The notes beneath the pieces were generated by a model. The model ran no database searches. It was given only the letters and a program-made list of their open reading frames with translations, and was not told the DNA's origin. A stretch of DNA of 9,583 bases, from assembly GCA_023451415.1 (NCBI GenBank), contig JAEXZK010000220.1:1-9583 (forward strand), in the 5' to 3' direction. Positions 1 to 6,087 of the stretch are shown in pieces (position 1 is the first letter of the stretch; every line of letters starts with the position of its first letter). A program made the position numbers and the translations under genes. Source of the DNA: Bacillota bacterium (GTDB lineage Bacteria; Bacillota; Clostridia; Oscillospirales; Ruminococcaceae).

Positions 1-113
1 TTTTTACGCGCATACACCGTCTCTGACGGTGTGCGCTGAGATCTCAAGGCCGCGGCGGACAGAACCGCCGCATGGCCGTTTTATATAGCTTGCCGCAGGC
101 AAGCTATATAAAA
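1..113. repeat. Three-hairpin intergenic repeat, copy 1
   Basis: Nearly identical to 5840-5950, with about five differences over about 112 bases. It contains three consecutive hairpins. The first (8-36) has an 8-bp stem ACACCGTC/GACGGTGT with a 3-base loop, extended by GCGC/GCGC across a 2-base bulge. The second (48-77) pairs GGCC and GCGGCGG with CCGCCGC and GGCC. The third (79-113) is a perfect 16-bp stem around the core GCTTGCC-gca-GGCAAGC. The third stem is followed by A residues on the plus strand and has no U-run after it, so it is not an ordinary terminator. The copy starts at or before the window edge, so its left boundary is unknown. It lies upstream of the promoter of the lipoprotein gene. 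It could be a non-autonomous palindromic repeat (REP/MITE-like) or a structured RNA. I do not recognise it as a named RNA family. Confidence 0.85.
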
Positions 114-133
114 TATGGCAGCCGACCCCGGTT

Positions 134-161
134 TTGGCAATCGGCCTCCGTAATCTATAAC
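134..161 (+). promoter_or_regulatory. Predicted sigma-A promoter of the lipoprotein gene
   Basis: TTGGCA (134-139) and TATAAC (156-161) are separated by 16 bases; each matches the consensus at five of six positions. Transcription would start near 168, giving a leader of about 47 bases before the ATG at 215. The site lies just downstream of repeat copy 1, so the repeat would not be part of this transcript. It is read by eye from consensus only. Confidence 0.5.
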
Positions 162-214
162 TGTAAGCAGTCAAACGGACAGCAAACCAAACAACTCACA
201 AAGGAGAAATAGCA

Positions 215-1318
215 ATGAAAAAGCTGACTATGAAATCTATGATGACCGCCCTTACCGCCGCAGCGCTGGCTGCCGCTCTTATGGCGGGGTGCGCCGCCGC
301 CCCTGCCGCATCCTCTGCCTCCTCCGCACCTGCGGGCCGCGCCGTCGGCACCGTGCTCCTCAGCGTCAATCCCGAGATCGAGGTGGAATATGACGGCCAA
401 GGGCTGGTCCTGGAAATTGAAGGGATCAACGACGACGGCAAAAGCGTGGTTTCGGGATATACCGGATATCAGGGCAAAAAGTGCGAAGATGTGGTCAGCG
501 AGCTGGTGCAAAAGATTTATGAAGCGGGCTATTTCCAGAAAACCGTGGACGGCCATGTGAAGAACATCGTGGTAAAGCTGGAGGAGGGCTCCGCCTATCC
601 TGACAACGAGTTCCTGGAAGAAGTCGCTGAAGGCGTGCGCAAAGCAGTCAACAGCTGCGGTATCACCTCGTCGGCCATGACGGTTGATGAGGATGATCTG
701 GATGACAACGGCTATATCGGCCTGGAAAAGGCAAAGGACCTGGTCCTGTCTCAGCTGGGCCTGAAGGAGGCCTCCTTCACAGACCGGGAATACGAACTGG
801 ACGACGGCGTTTATGAGCTGGAGTTTACCGCAAACGGCATCGAATATGAATTTGAGGTCAACGCCGTCAACGGCAAGGTTTTGAAGGCCGACTACGAGAC
901 CAACGACGATTGGGACGATTTTGATGATGACCGGGATGATCGGGACGACCGCGACGATGATGACTACCGGAACACCCTGCCCCAGGCTGCTGCCGATTTC
1001 CTCAAAGGCTATGCGGGCAAGAACCTCTCCGACAACGATGTCAAAAAGATCGTGAACTACGCCGTGGAACACAAACTGGACCTGGACGACATGGAAGACT
1101 ATCTGGAGGCCACCGGCAAGCGCGACTACGACCTGAATGACGTTTATGAGCGCCTTAACGGCGGCCGGGACTGGGATGATGACTATCCCCACCTGGACGA
1201 CGACCGGGACGACCACGATGATGATCGGGACGATCGGGACGATCGGGACGACCACGATGATGATGACGATCGGGATGACCACGATGATCGGGACGACCGG
1301 GACGATGACGACGACTGA
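215..1318 (+). CDS. Secreted lipoprotein with RsgI-middle-like domain, PepSY domain and Asp-rich tail
   Basis: A 367-residue protein, probably anchored to the outer face of the membrane. Residues 1-26 form a lipoprotein signal: a Lys-rich start, an Ala/Leu-rich core, then MAG-Cys with Cys26 as the likely lipidation site, followed by an Ala/Ser-rich linker. Residues about 45-150 (starting GTVLLSVNPEIEVEYD, with a later EGINDDGK) resemble the middle domain of clostridial RsgI-type anti-sigma factors. The cytoplasmic sigma-binding N-terminus of RsgI is absent, so an anti-sigma role is unlikely. Residues about 166-230 look like a PepSY domain. Asp-rich stretches at about 230-250 and 321-367 (DDR/DDH units) flank a helical spacer and may bind cations. 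AAGGAG at 201-206 lies eight bases before the ATG. The function is unknown; calcium or metal binding and a role at the cell envelope are inferences. Confidence 0.85.
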   Translation: MKKLTMKSMMTALTAAALAAALMAGCAAAPAASSASSAPAGRAVGTVLLSVNPEIEVEYDGQGLVLEIEGINDDGKSVVSGYTGYQGKKCEDVVSELVQKIYEAGYFQKTVDGHVKNIVVKLEEGSAYPDNEFLEEVAEGVRKAVNSCGITSSAMTVDEDDLDDNGYIGLEKAKDLVLSQLGLKEASFTDREYELDDGVYELEFTANGIEYEFEVNAVNGKVLKADYETNDDWDDFDDDRDDRDDRDDDDYRNTLPQAAADFLKGYAGKNLSDNDVKKIVNYAVEHKLDLDDMEDYLEATGKRDYDLNDVYERLNGGRDWDDDYPHLDDDRDDHDDDRDDRDDRDDHDDDDDRDDHDDRDDRDDDDD

Positions 1319-1335
1319 GTTGATCCATCCATAAA

Positions 1336-1371
1336 AAATCCCCCCGCTGCCATTGGGCAGCGGGGGGATTT
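1336..1371. terminator. Bidirectional hairpin terminator between convergent genes
   Basis: A perfect 16-bp inverted repeat (1336-1351 with 1356-1371) around a 4-base loop, with a core of six C, then GCTGCC, and its complement. On the minus strand the stem runs into a series of T residues (opposite A1333-A1338), giving a strong terminator for the deoD cluster. On the plus strand only ATTTA follows, so it is weaker for the lipoprotein gene, whose stop is 18 bases upstream. The 1372-1447 stretch holds GCAATC/GATTGC complementary segments but nothing I can call a gene. Confidence 0.85.
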
Positions 1372-1447
1372 ACCTGTGCTAAAAGCTGCGGAGCAATCAG
1401 AGTGTTTAAGGCTGCCACCTGGATCTGCCTGCAGCGGTCCGATTGCC

Positions 1448-2164
1448 TTAGAGTCCGGTGATGGTGGTCTCCAACGCCAGCTCCATCATTTCTTTGAACT
1501 TGGTCTGACGCTCCTCGGCAGTCATAGCGCGGTTGGGGTCACTGAGAAGATCGGAAATGGTCAGCAGGCCCAGAGCCTTTTTCTTGAGATAAGCCGCATT
1601 CATGTAGAGGGCGGCGCACTCCATCTCGGCGCAGAGGATGCCCATAGTCAGCCATTTGGCGCTGCGCTGGGGGTTGGGCACATAAAAGACGTCGCTGGAC
1701 AGGACGTTGCCAACCAGATGCTTGTATCCCCGTTCCCGGGCCAGAGAGACGGCGGTGGAAAGCATATCGTAATCGGCGATGGGGGCAAAGGTGCCGGGCA
1801 GCTCATACTGGGCTGCAAAATTGGAGTCGGTGCAGGCACCTTGAGCGATGACAATATCGCCAAGGTCCAGGCGGGGGTCCATGCCTCCCGCGGAACCGAT
1901 GCGGATGATCTTTTCCACACCGTAAAAGGCATAGAGCTCATAGCTGTAAATGCCAACCGAGGGCATGCCCATACCGTGACCCATGACAGAGACCTGGTGG
2001 CCCTTATACTCGCCGGTGTAACCCAGCATCCCCCGGACGCTGGTGAAGCAGACGGCGTCCTCCAGGAAGTTTTCAGAGATAAATTTGGCCCGCAGGGGGT
2101 CGCCGGGCATAAGGACGACTTTTGCAATCTGGCCTTTTTCAGCTGCGTTGTGAGGAGTAGACAT
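1448..2164 (-). CDS. deoD: Purine nucleoside phosphorylase, DeoD type
   Basis: A 238-residue cytosolic enzyme, almost the length of E. coli DeoD (239). It splits purine (deoxy)nucleosides with phosphate into free base and (deoxy)ribose-1-phosphate for purine salvage. The family features are present: STPHNAAEKG at the N-terminus with the active-site His5, GDPLR (Arg25) and RIGSAG (Arg88) for phosphate binding, MGHGMGMPS, EME at 180-182 for the ribose, and the ISD motif with catalytic Asp205, followed by AEERQ with Arg219. The start at 2164 is chosen because it gives the canonical N-terminus and has AAAGGAG nine bases upstream; an in-frame ATG at 2218 would overlap the previous gene. It is the last gene of a minus-strand cluster, 43 bases after the preceding stop, and is ended by the hairpin at 1336-1371. 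Confidence 0.96.
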   Translation of the reverse strand: MSTPHNAAEKGQIAKVVLMPGDPLRAKFISENFLEDAVCFTSVRGMLGYTGEYKGHQVSVMGHGMGMPSVGIYSYELYAFYGVEKIIRIGSAGGMDPRLDLGDIVIAQGACTDSNFAAQYELPGTFAPIADYDMLSTAVSLARERGYKHLVGNVLSSDVFYVPNPQRSAKWLTMGILCAEMECAALYMNAAYLKKKALGLLTISDLLSDPNRAMTAEERQTKFKEMMELALETTITGL

Positions 2165-2207
2165 GGTATTTAGCTCCTTTCTTTTTTTACGGTCCCGTGG
2201 GGCCGCT

Positions 2208-2732
2208 TTATTGGTCAATAGCCTTTTTGTGGGCTGCCATCCTGCCGATCATCCTCCAGCTGCCGTCCTCATCCCGCAGAAAGCGGGTCATAACAAACCG
2301 CTGGACGGATTCCTCCACAATCCACTGGACTTTTTGCCTGCCGTCGGGGGCGCTGGCCAACGCTGTATAAGCGTCTGGGCAGGTGAGCTGGAAAGTAAGA
2401 GGCGCGTCGGCGCCAAAGGGAATATACAAATATTTCCAGTTATCGCCCTGCGGGTCATATACGAACTCTATTACACATGAGGCGGTGTGCCCTTGTTCCG
2501 ATATCAGACCGGAGCCGGCATATACATATCTGCAAACGGAATGGATGGTAGTCCGCTTCATCGTCCAGGAGAAATTCCAGGTGCCGGAAAAGGTGATCAA
2601 ATGGCCGGAGGACGGGTAAGAAGTCCACTGGAATACCCATTGGCCGATACACCGGGAGAAAAGCTGGTAGGTAGGGGAGCTGCAGAGGAAACTTTGGAAA
2701 AGGGGTGAAAATGATCTTTCGTCTTGTGTCAT
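2208..2732 (-). CDS. Hypothetical protein, 174 residues
   Basis: I do not recognise the family. Codon use looks like real coding sequence, though less GC-biased than the neighbours. The protein is rich in aromatic residues (about seven Trp, many Tyr and Phe) and has several Cys. Alternating patterns such as GTWNFSWTM, SCVIEFVYD and WKYLYIPFG suggest a mostly beta-strand fold of lipocalin or NTF2-like size; this is an inference from pattern only. The C-terminus has an FLRDEDGSWRMIGRM segment typical of a strand hairpin. There is no convincing signal peptide or membrane helix. The ATG at 2732 has TTGGAG seven bases before it. It lies 39 bases after the membrane-protein gene and 43 bases before deoD on the same strand, so co-transcription is likely. 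Confidence 0.72.
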   Translation of the reverse strand: MTQDERSFSPLFQSFLCSSPTYQLFSRCIGQWVFQWTSYPSSGHLITFSGTWNFSWTMKRTTIHSVCRYVYAGSGLISEQGHTASCVIEFVYDPQGDNWKYLYIPFGADAPLTFQLTCPDAYTALASAPDGRQKVQWIVEESVQRFVMTRFLRDEDGSWRMIGRMAAHKKAIDQ

Positions 2733-2771
2733 ACAAAAACTCCAATGATGTCGAGGACAGCTTACGATGCG

Positions 2772-3284
2772 TCACACCTGCGGCGCCTCCTGCGGGAGCC
2801 GTGCCCTGAGCTCGTCGCGGAGATAGTCGGGATCGGCGGCCAGCCCGCCCACAGGCAGGTAGATGTCGCCCCGGCCGTTCTGGCAGCCCTGCTGGTAGTA
2901 AAGCTTGCGGTTGGCGGATAGGGGGGCGAGGACGCGGTCCGGATTGCGCAGCTGGAGGCAGAGATAGCTCATCCCCTGCTGGGAGACCACCCACACCGCT
3001 TCGATGTCCCTGTAATAGATGCGGCAGTCAAGCTCCCTGGGCAGGAGGGGACACTGGAAGGACTCGGGCCCATAGGTGATAAAAGGTTTGCCCGAGCGCA
3101 GGAGCGCGGAGAATACAGGAAAGAAAAAAATGACGGACAGTATCCCGGGGAAAACAGCTCCCTCCCCGCCGGCCAGACAAACGAAGAACATTACGATGCT
3201 CATGAGCAGCAACAGCAGGATGGGAGTAAAGGTTTTCCATTTGACTTTGTAGGGGATGATCAAAGGCTCACGGGACTGAATCAC
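2772..3284 (-). CDS. Small membrane protein with two helices and a probable PH-like domain
   Basis: A 170-residue protein. Hydrophobic segments at about residues 20-38 and 45-62 form a helical hairpin. A soluble C-terminal half follows, with short strands and the pattern YYRDIEAVWVVSQQG, then LRNPDRVL. This layout (two membrane helices, then a strand-rich domain in which an acidic 'DIE' precedes a hydrophobic strand) matches the bacterial PH-like membrane proteins of the STM3941/YcxB kind. The assignment is by layout and short motifs, not by any search. The start codon is GTG at 3284, with AAGGAAG ending seven bases upstream. It is the first gene of a minus-strand cluster leading to the hypothetical gene and deoD, and its promoter would lie in the 182-base divergent gap. 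No function in the cell can be assigned. Confidence 0.75.
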   Translation of the reverse strand: MIQSREPLIIPYKVKWKTFTPILLLLLMSIVMFFVCLAGGEGAVFPGILSVIFFFPVFSALLRSGKPFITYGPESFQCPLLPRELDCRIYYRDIEAVWVVSQQGMSYLCLQLRNPDRVLAPLSANRKLYYQQGCQNGRGDIYLPVGGLAADPDYLRDELRARLPQEAPQV

Positions 3285-3317
3285 GATGGCACTTCCTTTT
3301 TTACTTTCTTATTTTCT

Positions 3318-3346
3318 ATTCTACCATCTTCCGGCCCGGGCTTCCA
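3318..3346 (-). promoter_or_regulatory. Possible promoter for the membrane-protein/deoD cluster
   Basis: On the minus strand, TAGAAT (3323 to 3318) is a five-of-six match to the -10 box. The element 17 bases upstream (TGGAAG, 3346 to 3341) matches the -35 consensus at only three positions. It would start transcription about 25-30 bases before the GTG at 3284. The call is weak and rests on the -10 box and location. Confidence 0.35.
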
Positions 3347-3403
3347 GTGGCAAATAAAAAAAGTTGCAGGGGCAGACGCTGGTTTGACAGTATCCCAAAG
3401 GAT

Positions 3404-3432
3404 TTGCTTTGGAAGGATAAATAGATTATACT
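3404..3432 (+). promoter_or_regulatory. Predicted promoter of the ABC exporter operon
   Basis: TTGCTT (3404-3409) and TATACT (3427-3432) are spaced by 17 bases, matching four and five of six consensus positions. The start site would be near 3439, leaving a leader of about 28 bases with AAGGAG at 3455-3460 and the ATG at 3467. A TTGACA also occurs at 3384-3389, but no -10 box sits at a usable distance from it. Confidence 0.5.
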
Positions 3433-3466
3433 GAAAGCTGACCAACCCTGTACCAAGGAGAACGAC

Positions 3467-5182
3467 ATGCTCAAACGACTGATCGCCTATTACAAGCCCT
3501 ACAAAAAGCTGATGGCCCTGGACCTGACATTTGCCTTCCTGCTGTCGGCCTTCGACCTTTTTTACCCTGTCATCACCGGCAATATTATTGACGAGTACGT
3601 CCCCCGGCGGGAGCTGCGCCTGATCCTCACCTGGCTGGGGATTCTTCTGGCACTTTATGCCCTGAAGGCAGGAGCCAAATTTGTGGTCAACTATTACGGC
3701 CACATGGTGGGCGTGCGGATGCAGATGGATATGCGCCGGGAGGTGTTCGTCAAGCTCCAGAGCCTGCCCTTTTCTTATTTTGACAACAACAAGACCGGGG
3801 TCATCATGTCCCGGATTATCAATGACCTGATGGATATCAGCGAGCTTGCCCACCATGGCCCCGAGGAGCTGTTCATCGCCACCGTCACCCTGGCGGGGGC
3901 CTTTGTCATCCTCACCGGCTCCAGCCTTCCCCTTACTCTCCTTATCTTCGCCTTCATCCCGGTGGTGGCCTTTGTGGCCCTGAAGAAGAAAAAGAAAATG
4001 CGCATGGCTTTTGCCGATATGCGCAAGGAGATCGGCTATGTTAACGCCGACCTGGAGAGCAGCATCGCCGGCATCCGGGTCAGCCGCGCCTTTACCAGCA
4101 CCGACCACGAGCTGGAGCGGTTTGGGGAGAGCCACGACCGCTTCCGCCAGAGCCGGGAGTACTCCTACAAGGTGATGGCCGATTATATGGCCGTCAACCA
4201 CCTGATGACCGACCTCCTCTACTGGGTGGCCCTGGCCGCCTCGGGGCTTTTTGCCTACAAAGGGATCATCACCCCCGGCGATATGGTCAAGTATATTCTC
4301 TACGTCACCCTGTTCATGAACTCCATCAAGCGGCTGGTGGACTTTGCGGAGATGTACGAGATGGGGATGACGGGCTTTGCCCGGTTTACCGAGCTGATGG
4401 ACTGCGAAAGCGAGCGGGAGCTCCCCGGGGCCGCCGACCTGGGGACGGTCCGGGGCGGCGTGGAGTTCCGGGACGTTTCCTTCACCTATGAGAATGGGGA
4501 AAATGTCCTCAGCCATATCACCCTGGGCATCGCCCCCGGCCAGAAGGCGGCCATCGTGGGGCCGTCGGGCAGCGGCAAAACCACCATGTGCCACCTGCTG
4601 CCCCGGTTCTACGACATTACCGCCGGCCGCATCCTCATCGACGGCAAGGATATCCGGGAGGTCACCCTCCGGTCCCTGCGGCGGAATATCGGCATTGTGC
4701 AGCAGGACGTGTTCCTCTTCAACGGCACCATCCGGGAGAATATCGCCTACGGCAACTTTGAAGCCACTGAGGAGGAGATCGTGTCCGCGGCCAAGCGGGC
4801 CAGGATCCATGACTATATCATGTCCCAGCCCGAAGGGTATGACACCGAGGTGGGGGAGCGGGGAGTCAAGCTCTCCGGCGGGCAGAAGCAGCGCATTTCC
4901 ATCGCCAGGGTATTCCTCAAGAACCCGGCCATCCTCATCCTGGATGAAGCCACCAGCGCCCTGGACAACGTCACCGAGATGGCCATCCAGCAGTCCCTGG
5001 ATGAGCTTTGCGCCGGGAGGACAACCCTGGTGGTGGCCCACCGCCTTTCCACCATCAAAGGAGCGGACAAAATCGTGGTCCTCACTGAGCAGGGGGTGGA
5101 GGAGGAAGGCACCCATGAGGAGCTGATGGCCCAAAACGGTGTTTACGCGGAGCTTTACCGCTCCCAGTTCCAACACCAATAA
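3467..5182 (+). CDS. ABC exporter, fused permease and ATPase
   Basis: A 571-residue exporter half-transporter that would work as a dimer in the cytoplasmic membrane, using ATP to move lipids, drugs or peptides outward. The first ~310 residues are a six-helix ABC transmembrane domain. The ATPase domain follows with all its motifs: Walker A GPSGSGKTT at 365-373 (Lys371), Q-loop in GIVQQDVFLFNG, signature LSGGQKQR at 469-476, Walker B ILILDE with Asp493 and catalytic Glu494, D-loop SALD, and switch His525. Length and order are those of the MsbA/BmrA/LmrA-like family. No key residue is missing, so a homodimer is plausible; no partner half-transporter gene is nearby. The ATG follows AAGGAG with a six-base gap. 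It is probably co-transcribed with the acetyltransferase 21 bases downstream. The substrate cannot be read from the sequence. Confidence 0.95.
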   Translation: MLKRLIAYYKPYKKLMALDLTFAFLLSAFDLFYPVITGNIIDEYVPRRELRLILTWLGILLALYALKAGAKFVVNYYGHMVGVRMQMDMRREVFVKLQSLPFSYFDNNKTGVIMSRIINDLMDISELAHHGPEELFIATVTLAGAFVILTGSSLPLTLLIFAFIPVVAFVALKKKKKMRMAFADMRKEIGYVNADLESSIAGIRVSRAFTSTDHELERFGESHDRFRQSREYSYKVMADYMAVNHLMTDLLYWVALAASGLFAYKGIITPGDMVKYILYVTLFMNSIKRLVDFAEMYEMGMTGFARFTELMDCESERELPGAADLGTVRGGVEFRDVSFTYENGENVLSHITLGIAPGQKAAIVGPSGSGKTTMCHLLPRFYDITAGRILIDGKDIREVTLRSLRRNIGIVQQDVFLFNGTIRENIAYGNFEATEEEIVSAAKRARIHDYIMSQPEGYDTEVGERGVKLSGGQKQRISIARVFLKNPAILILDEATSALDNVTEMAIQQSLDELCAGRTTLVVAHRLSTIKGADKIVVLTEQGVEEEGTHEELMAQNGVYAELYRSQFQHQ

Positions 5183-5203
5183 AGAGGCAGGAGGTGGCTT
5201 ATA

Positions 5204-5794
5204 ATGACCGAGCTTGAAAAAATGGTGGCCGGCCTGCCCTATCAGGCCAACGCCGAGGATGGGCCCGCCCAGCGGCAGCGGGCAAAACGGCTGGTTTACC
5301 GCCTCAACAACCTCCCCCCAGAGGCGGTGGAGGAGCGGATGGCTATCCTACGGGAGCTCCTGGGGAGGATGGGTGAAGGGTGCTGGATCGAGCCCCCCTT
5401 CCGCTGTGATTACGGCAGCAATATCTTCCTGGGTGCCAATTTTTATGCCAACTACAACCTCACGATCCTGGACTGTGCCGCCGTCACCATTGGGGACAAC
5501 GTTTTCCTGGGCCCGGGGGTGGGCATCTATACCGCCGGGCATCCCCTGGACGCGGCCCTGCGGCGGGAGGGCTGGGAGGACGCCCATCCCATCACCATAG
5601 GCGACGACGTCTGGATCGGCGGCGGCGCGGTGCTCCTCCCCGGGGTGACCGTGGGCAGCGGCTCGGTGGTGGGGGCGGGCAGCGTGGTGACCCGGGACGT
5701 ACCGCCGGGGGTGGTGGCCGCCGGGAACCCGTGCAGGGTGCTGAGGCCCATCGGGGAGGCAGACAGGGAAGCCTGGCTGAAGCGGATGGTTTAA
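5204..5794 (+). CDS. Maltose/galactoside-type sugar O-acetyltransferase
   Basis: A 196-residue cytosolic enzyme that would transfer acetyl from acetyl-CoA to a sugar hydroxyl; it belongs to the Maa/LacA branch of the left-handed beta-helix acyltransferases. Residues about 5-58 are the helical N-terminal cap seen in maltose and galactoside acetyltransferases. From about residue 75 hexapeptide repeats begin (for example VTIGDNVFLGPGV, then ITIGDDVWIGGGAVLLPGV). The catalytic His is His113 in YTAGHPLD, matching His115 of E. coli LacA. The C-terminal VVAAGNPCRVLRPI is the standard family ending. The length is usual for the family. GGAGG at 5190-5194 lies nine bases before the ATG. It shares the exporter's operon, but the pairing does not prove a shared substrate. 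The natural acceptor sugar is unknown for most members. Confidence 0.93.
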   Translation: MTELEKMVAGLPYQANAEDGPAQRQRAKRLVYRLNNLPPEAVEERMAILRELLGRMGEGCWIEPPFRCDYGSNIFLGANFYANYNLTILDCAAVTIGDNVFLGPGVGIYTAGHPLDAALRREGWEDAHPITIGDDVWIGGGAVLLPGVTVGSGSVVGAGSVVTRDVPPGVVAAGNPCRVLRPIGEADREAWLKRMV

Positions 5795-5839
5795 AATGTA
5801 TCCCACGGCCATGCCGCATATTGGCAATAAAAAATAGCG

Positions 5840-5950
5840 TTTTACGCGCATACACCGTCTCTGACGGTGTGCGCTGAGATTTCAAAGGCCGCGGCGGACA
5901 GAGCCGCCGCATGGCCGTTTTTATAGCTTGCCGCAGGCAAGCTATAAAAA
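5840..5950. repeat. Three-hairpin intergenic repeat, copy 2
   Basis: The second copy of the element at 1-113, in the same orientation. The hairpins are at 5846-5874, 5887-5916 and 5918-5950; the last is a perfect 15-bp stem with the same GCTTGCC-gca-GGCAAGC core. Differences from copy 1 avoid breaking any stem. One is a paired change: twelfth base pair from the loop of the third stem is A-T in copy 1 (83/109) and T-A here (5921/5947). The others lie in the linker between hairpins 1 and 2, in the loop of hairpin 2 (A64 versus G5903) and at the outer end of hairpin 3. This supports selection or replication as a folded unit. It lies between the acetyltransferase stop codon and the operon terminator, so it should be transcribed as part of that 3' untranslated region. 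Confidence 0.88.
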
Positions 5951-5955
5951 AAGAG

Positions 5956-5998
5956 CAGCTTGATGAGACTACGGTCGACGGCATCAGGCTGTTTTTTT
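5956..5998 (+). terminator. Rho-independent terminator of the exporter/acetyltransferase operon
   Basis: CAGCTTGATG (5956-5965) pairs with CATCAGGCTG (5982-5991) over ten positions, one being a G-U pair, with a 16-base loop. Seven T residues follow at 5992-5998. It lies directly after repeat copy 2 and about 160 bases after the last stop codon. No earlier good terminator is seen. Confidence 0.85.
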
Positions 5999-6041
5999 AT
6001 GTTCTCCGCCCCCCTTTGTAAAAGTGGGAAAGCTGCCCAAA

Positions 6042-6070
6042 TTGCCATGAGGCGGGTTCCGTAGTATAAT
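6042..6070 (+). promoter_or_regulatory. Near-consensus promoter for the WYL regulator and MATE genes
   Basis: TTGCCA (6042-6047), a 17-base spacer and a perfect TATAAT (6065-6070) make the best sigma-A promoter in the window. Transcription would start near 6077, about 197 bases before the chosen ATG at 6274. Such a strong promoter in front of a regulator gene suggests it is normally held down, which fits the overlapping inverted repeat at 6069-6087. Confidence 0.75.
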
Positions 6071-6087
6071 AACCACGTAGCGGTTAT
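6069..6087. promoter_or_regulatory. Inverted repeat overlapping the -10 box and start site (operator candidate)
   Basis: ATAACC and GGTTAT form perfect 6-bp arms around a 7-base centre. The repeat covers the end of the TATAAT box and the predicted start site, where a bound protein would block RNA polymerase. Pairing can extend outward imperfectly to about 6059-6094. The WYL protein encoded downstream is the natural candidate binder, by location only. It could equally be the first hairpin of the leader RNA. Confidence 0.45.

Noticed and set aside
79..113. Third hairpin of the repeat as a rho-independent terminator
   Set aside because: The stem is flanked by T before and A after on both strands, so no U-run follows it in either direction.
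155..1282. Minus-strand frame of 375 codons opposite the lipoprotein
   Set aside because: Its Val/Ile/Pro run is the reverse reading of the Asp-rich codons; the plus strand has a ribosome site, a signal peptide and domains.
2165..2218. Upstream in-frame start for deoD at 2218
   Set aside because: It would overlap the previous gene and add 18 non-family residues, while 2164 has a good ribosome site and the standard N-terminus.
3384..3389. TTGACA as the -35 box of the exporter promoter
   Set aside because: No -10-like hexamer lies 15-19 bases downstream; the TTGCTT/TATACT pair has correct spacing.
3281..5179. A 632-codon open frame on the minus strand opposite the ABC exporter
   Set aside because: The plus-strand frame has all ABC motifs. 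The opposite frame is a by-product of GC-rich codon use, rich in His, Gly and Pro with no family features.
1..5950. CRISPR or insertion-sequence origin of the repeat
   Set aside because: There are only two copies, far apart, with no spacers, no transposase and no visible target-site duplication.
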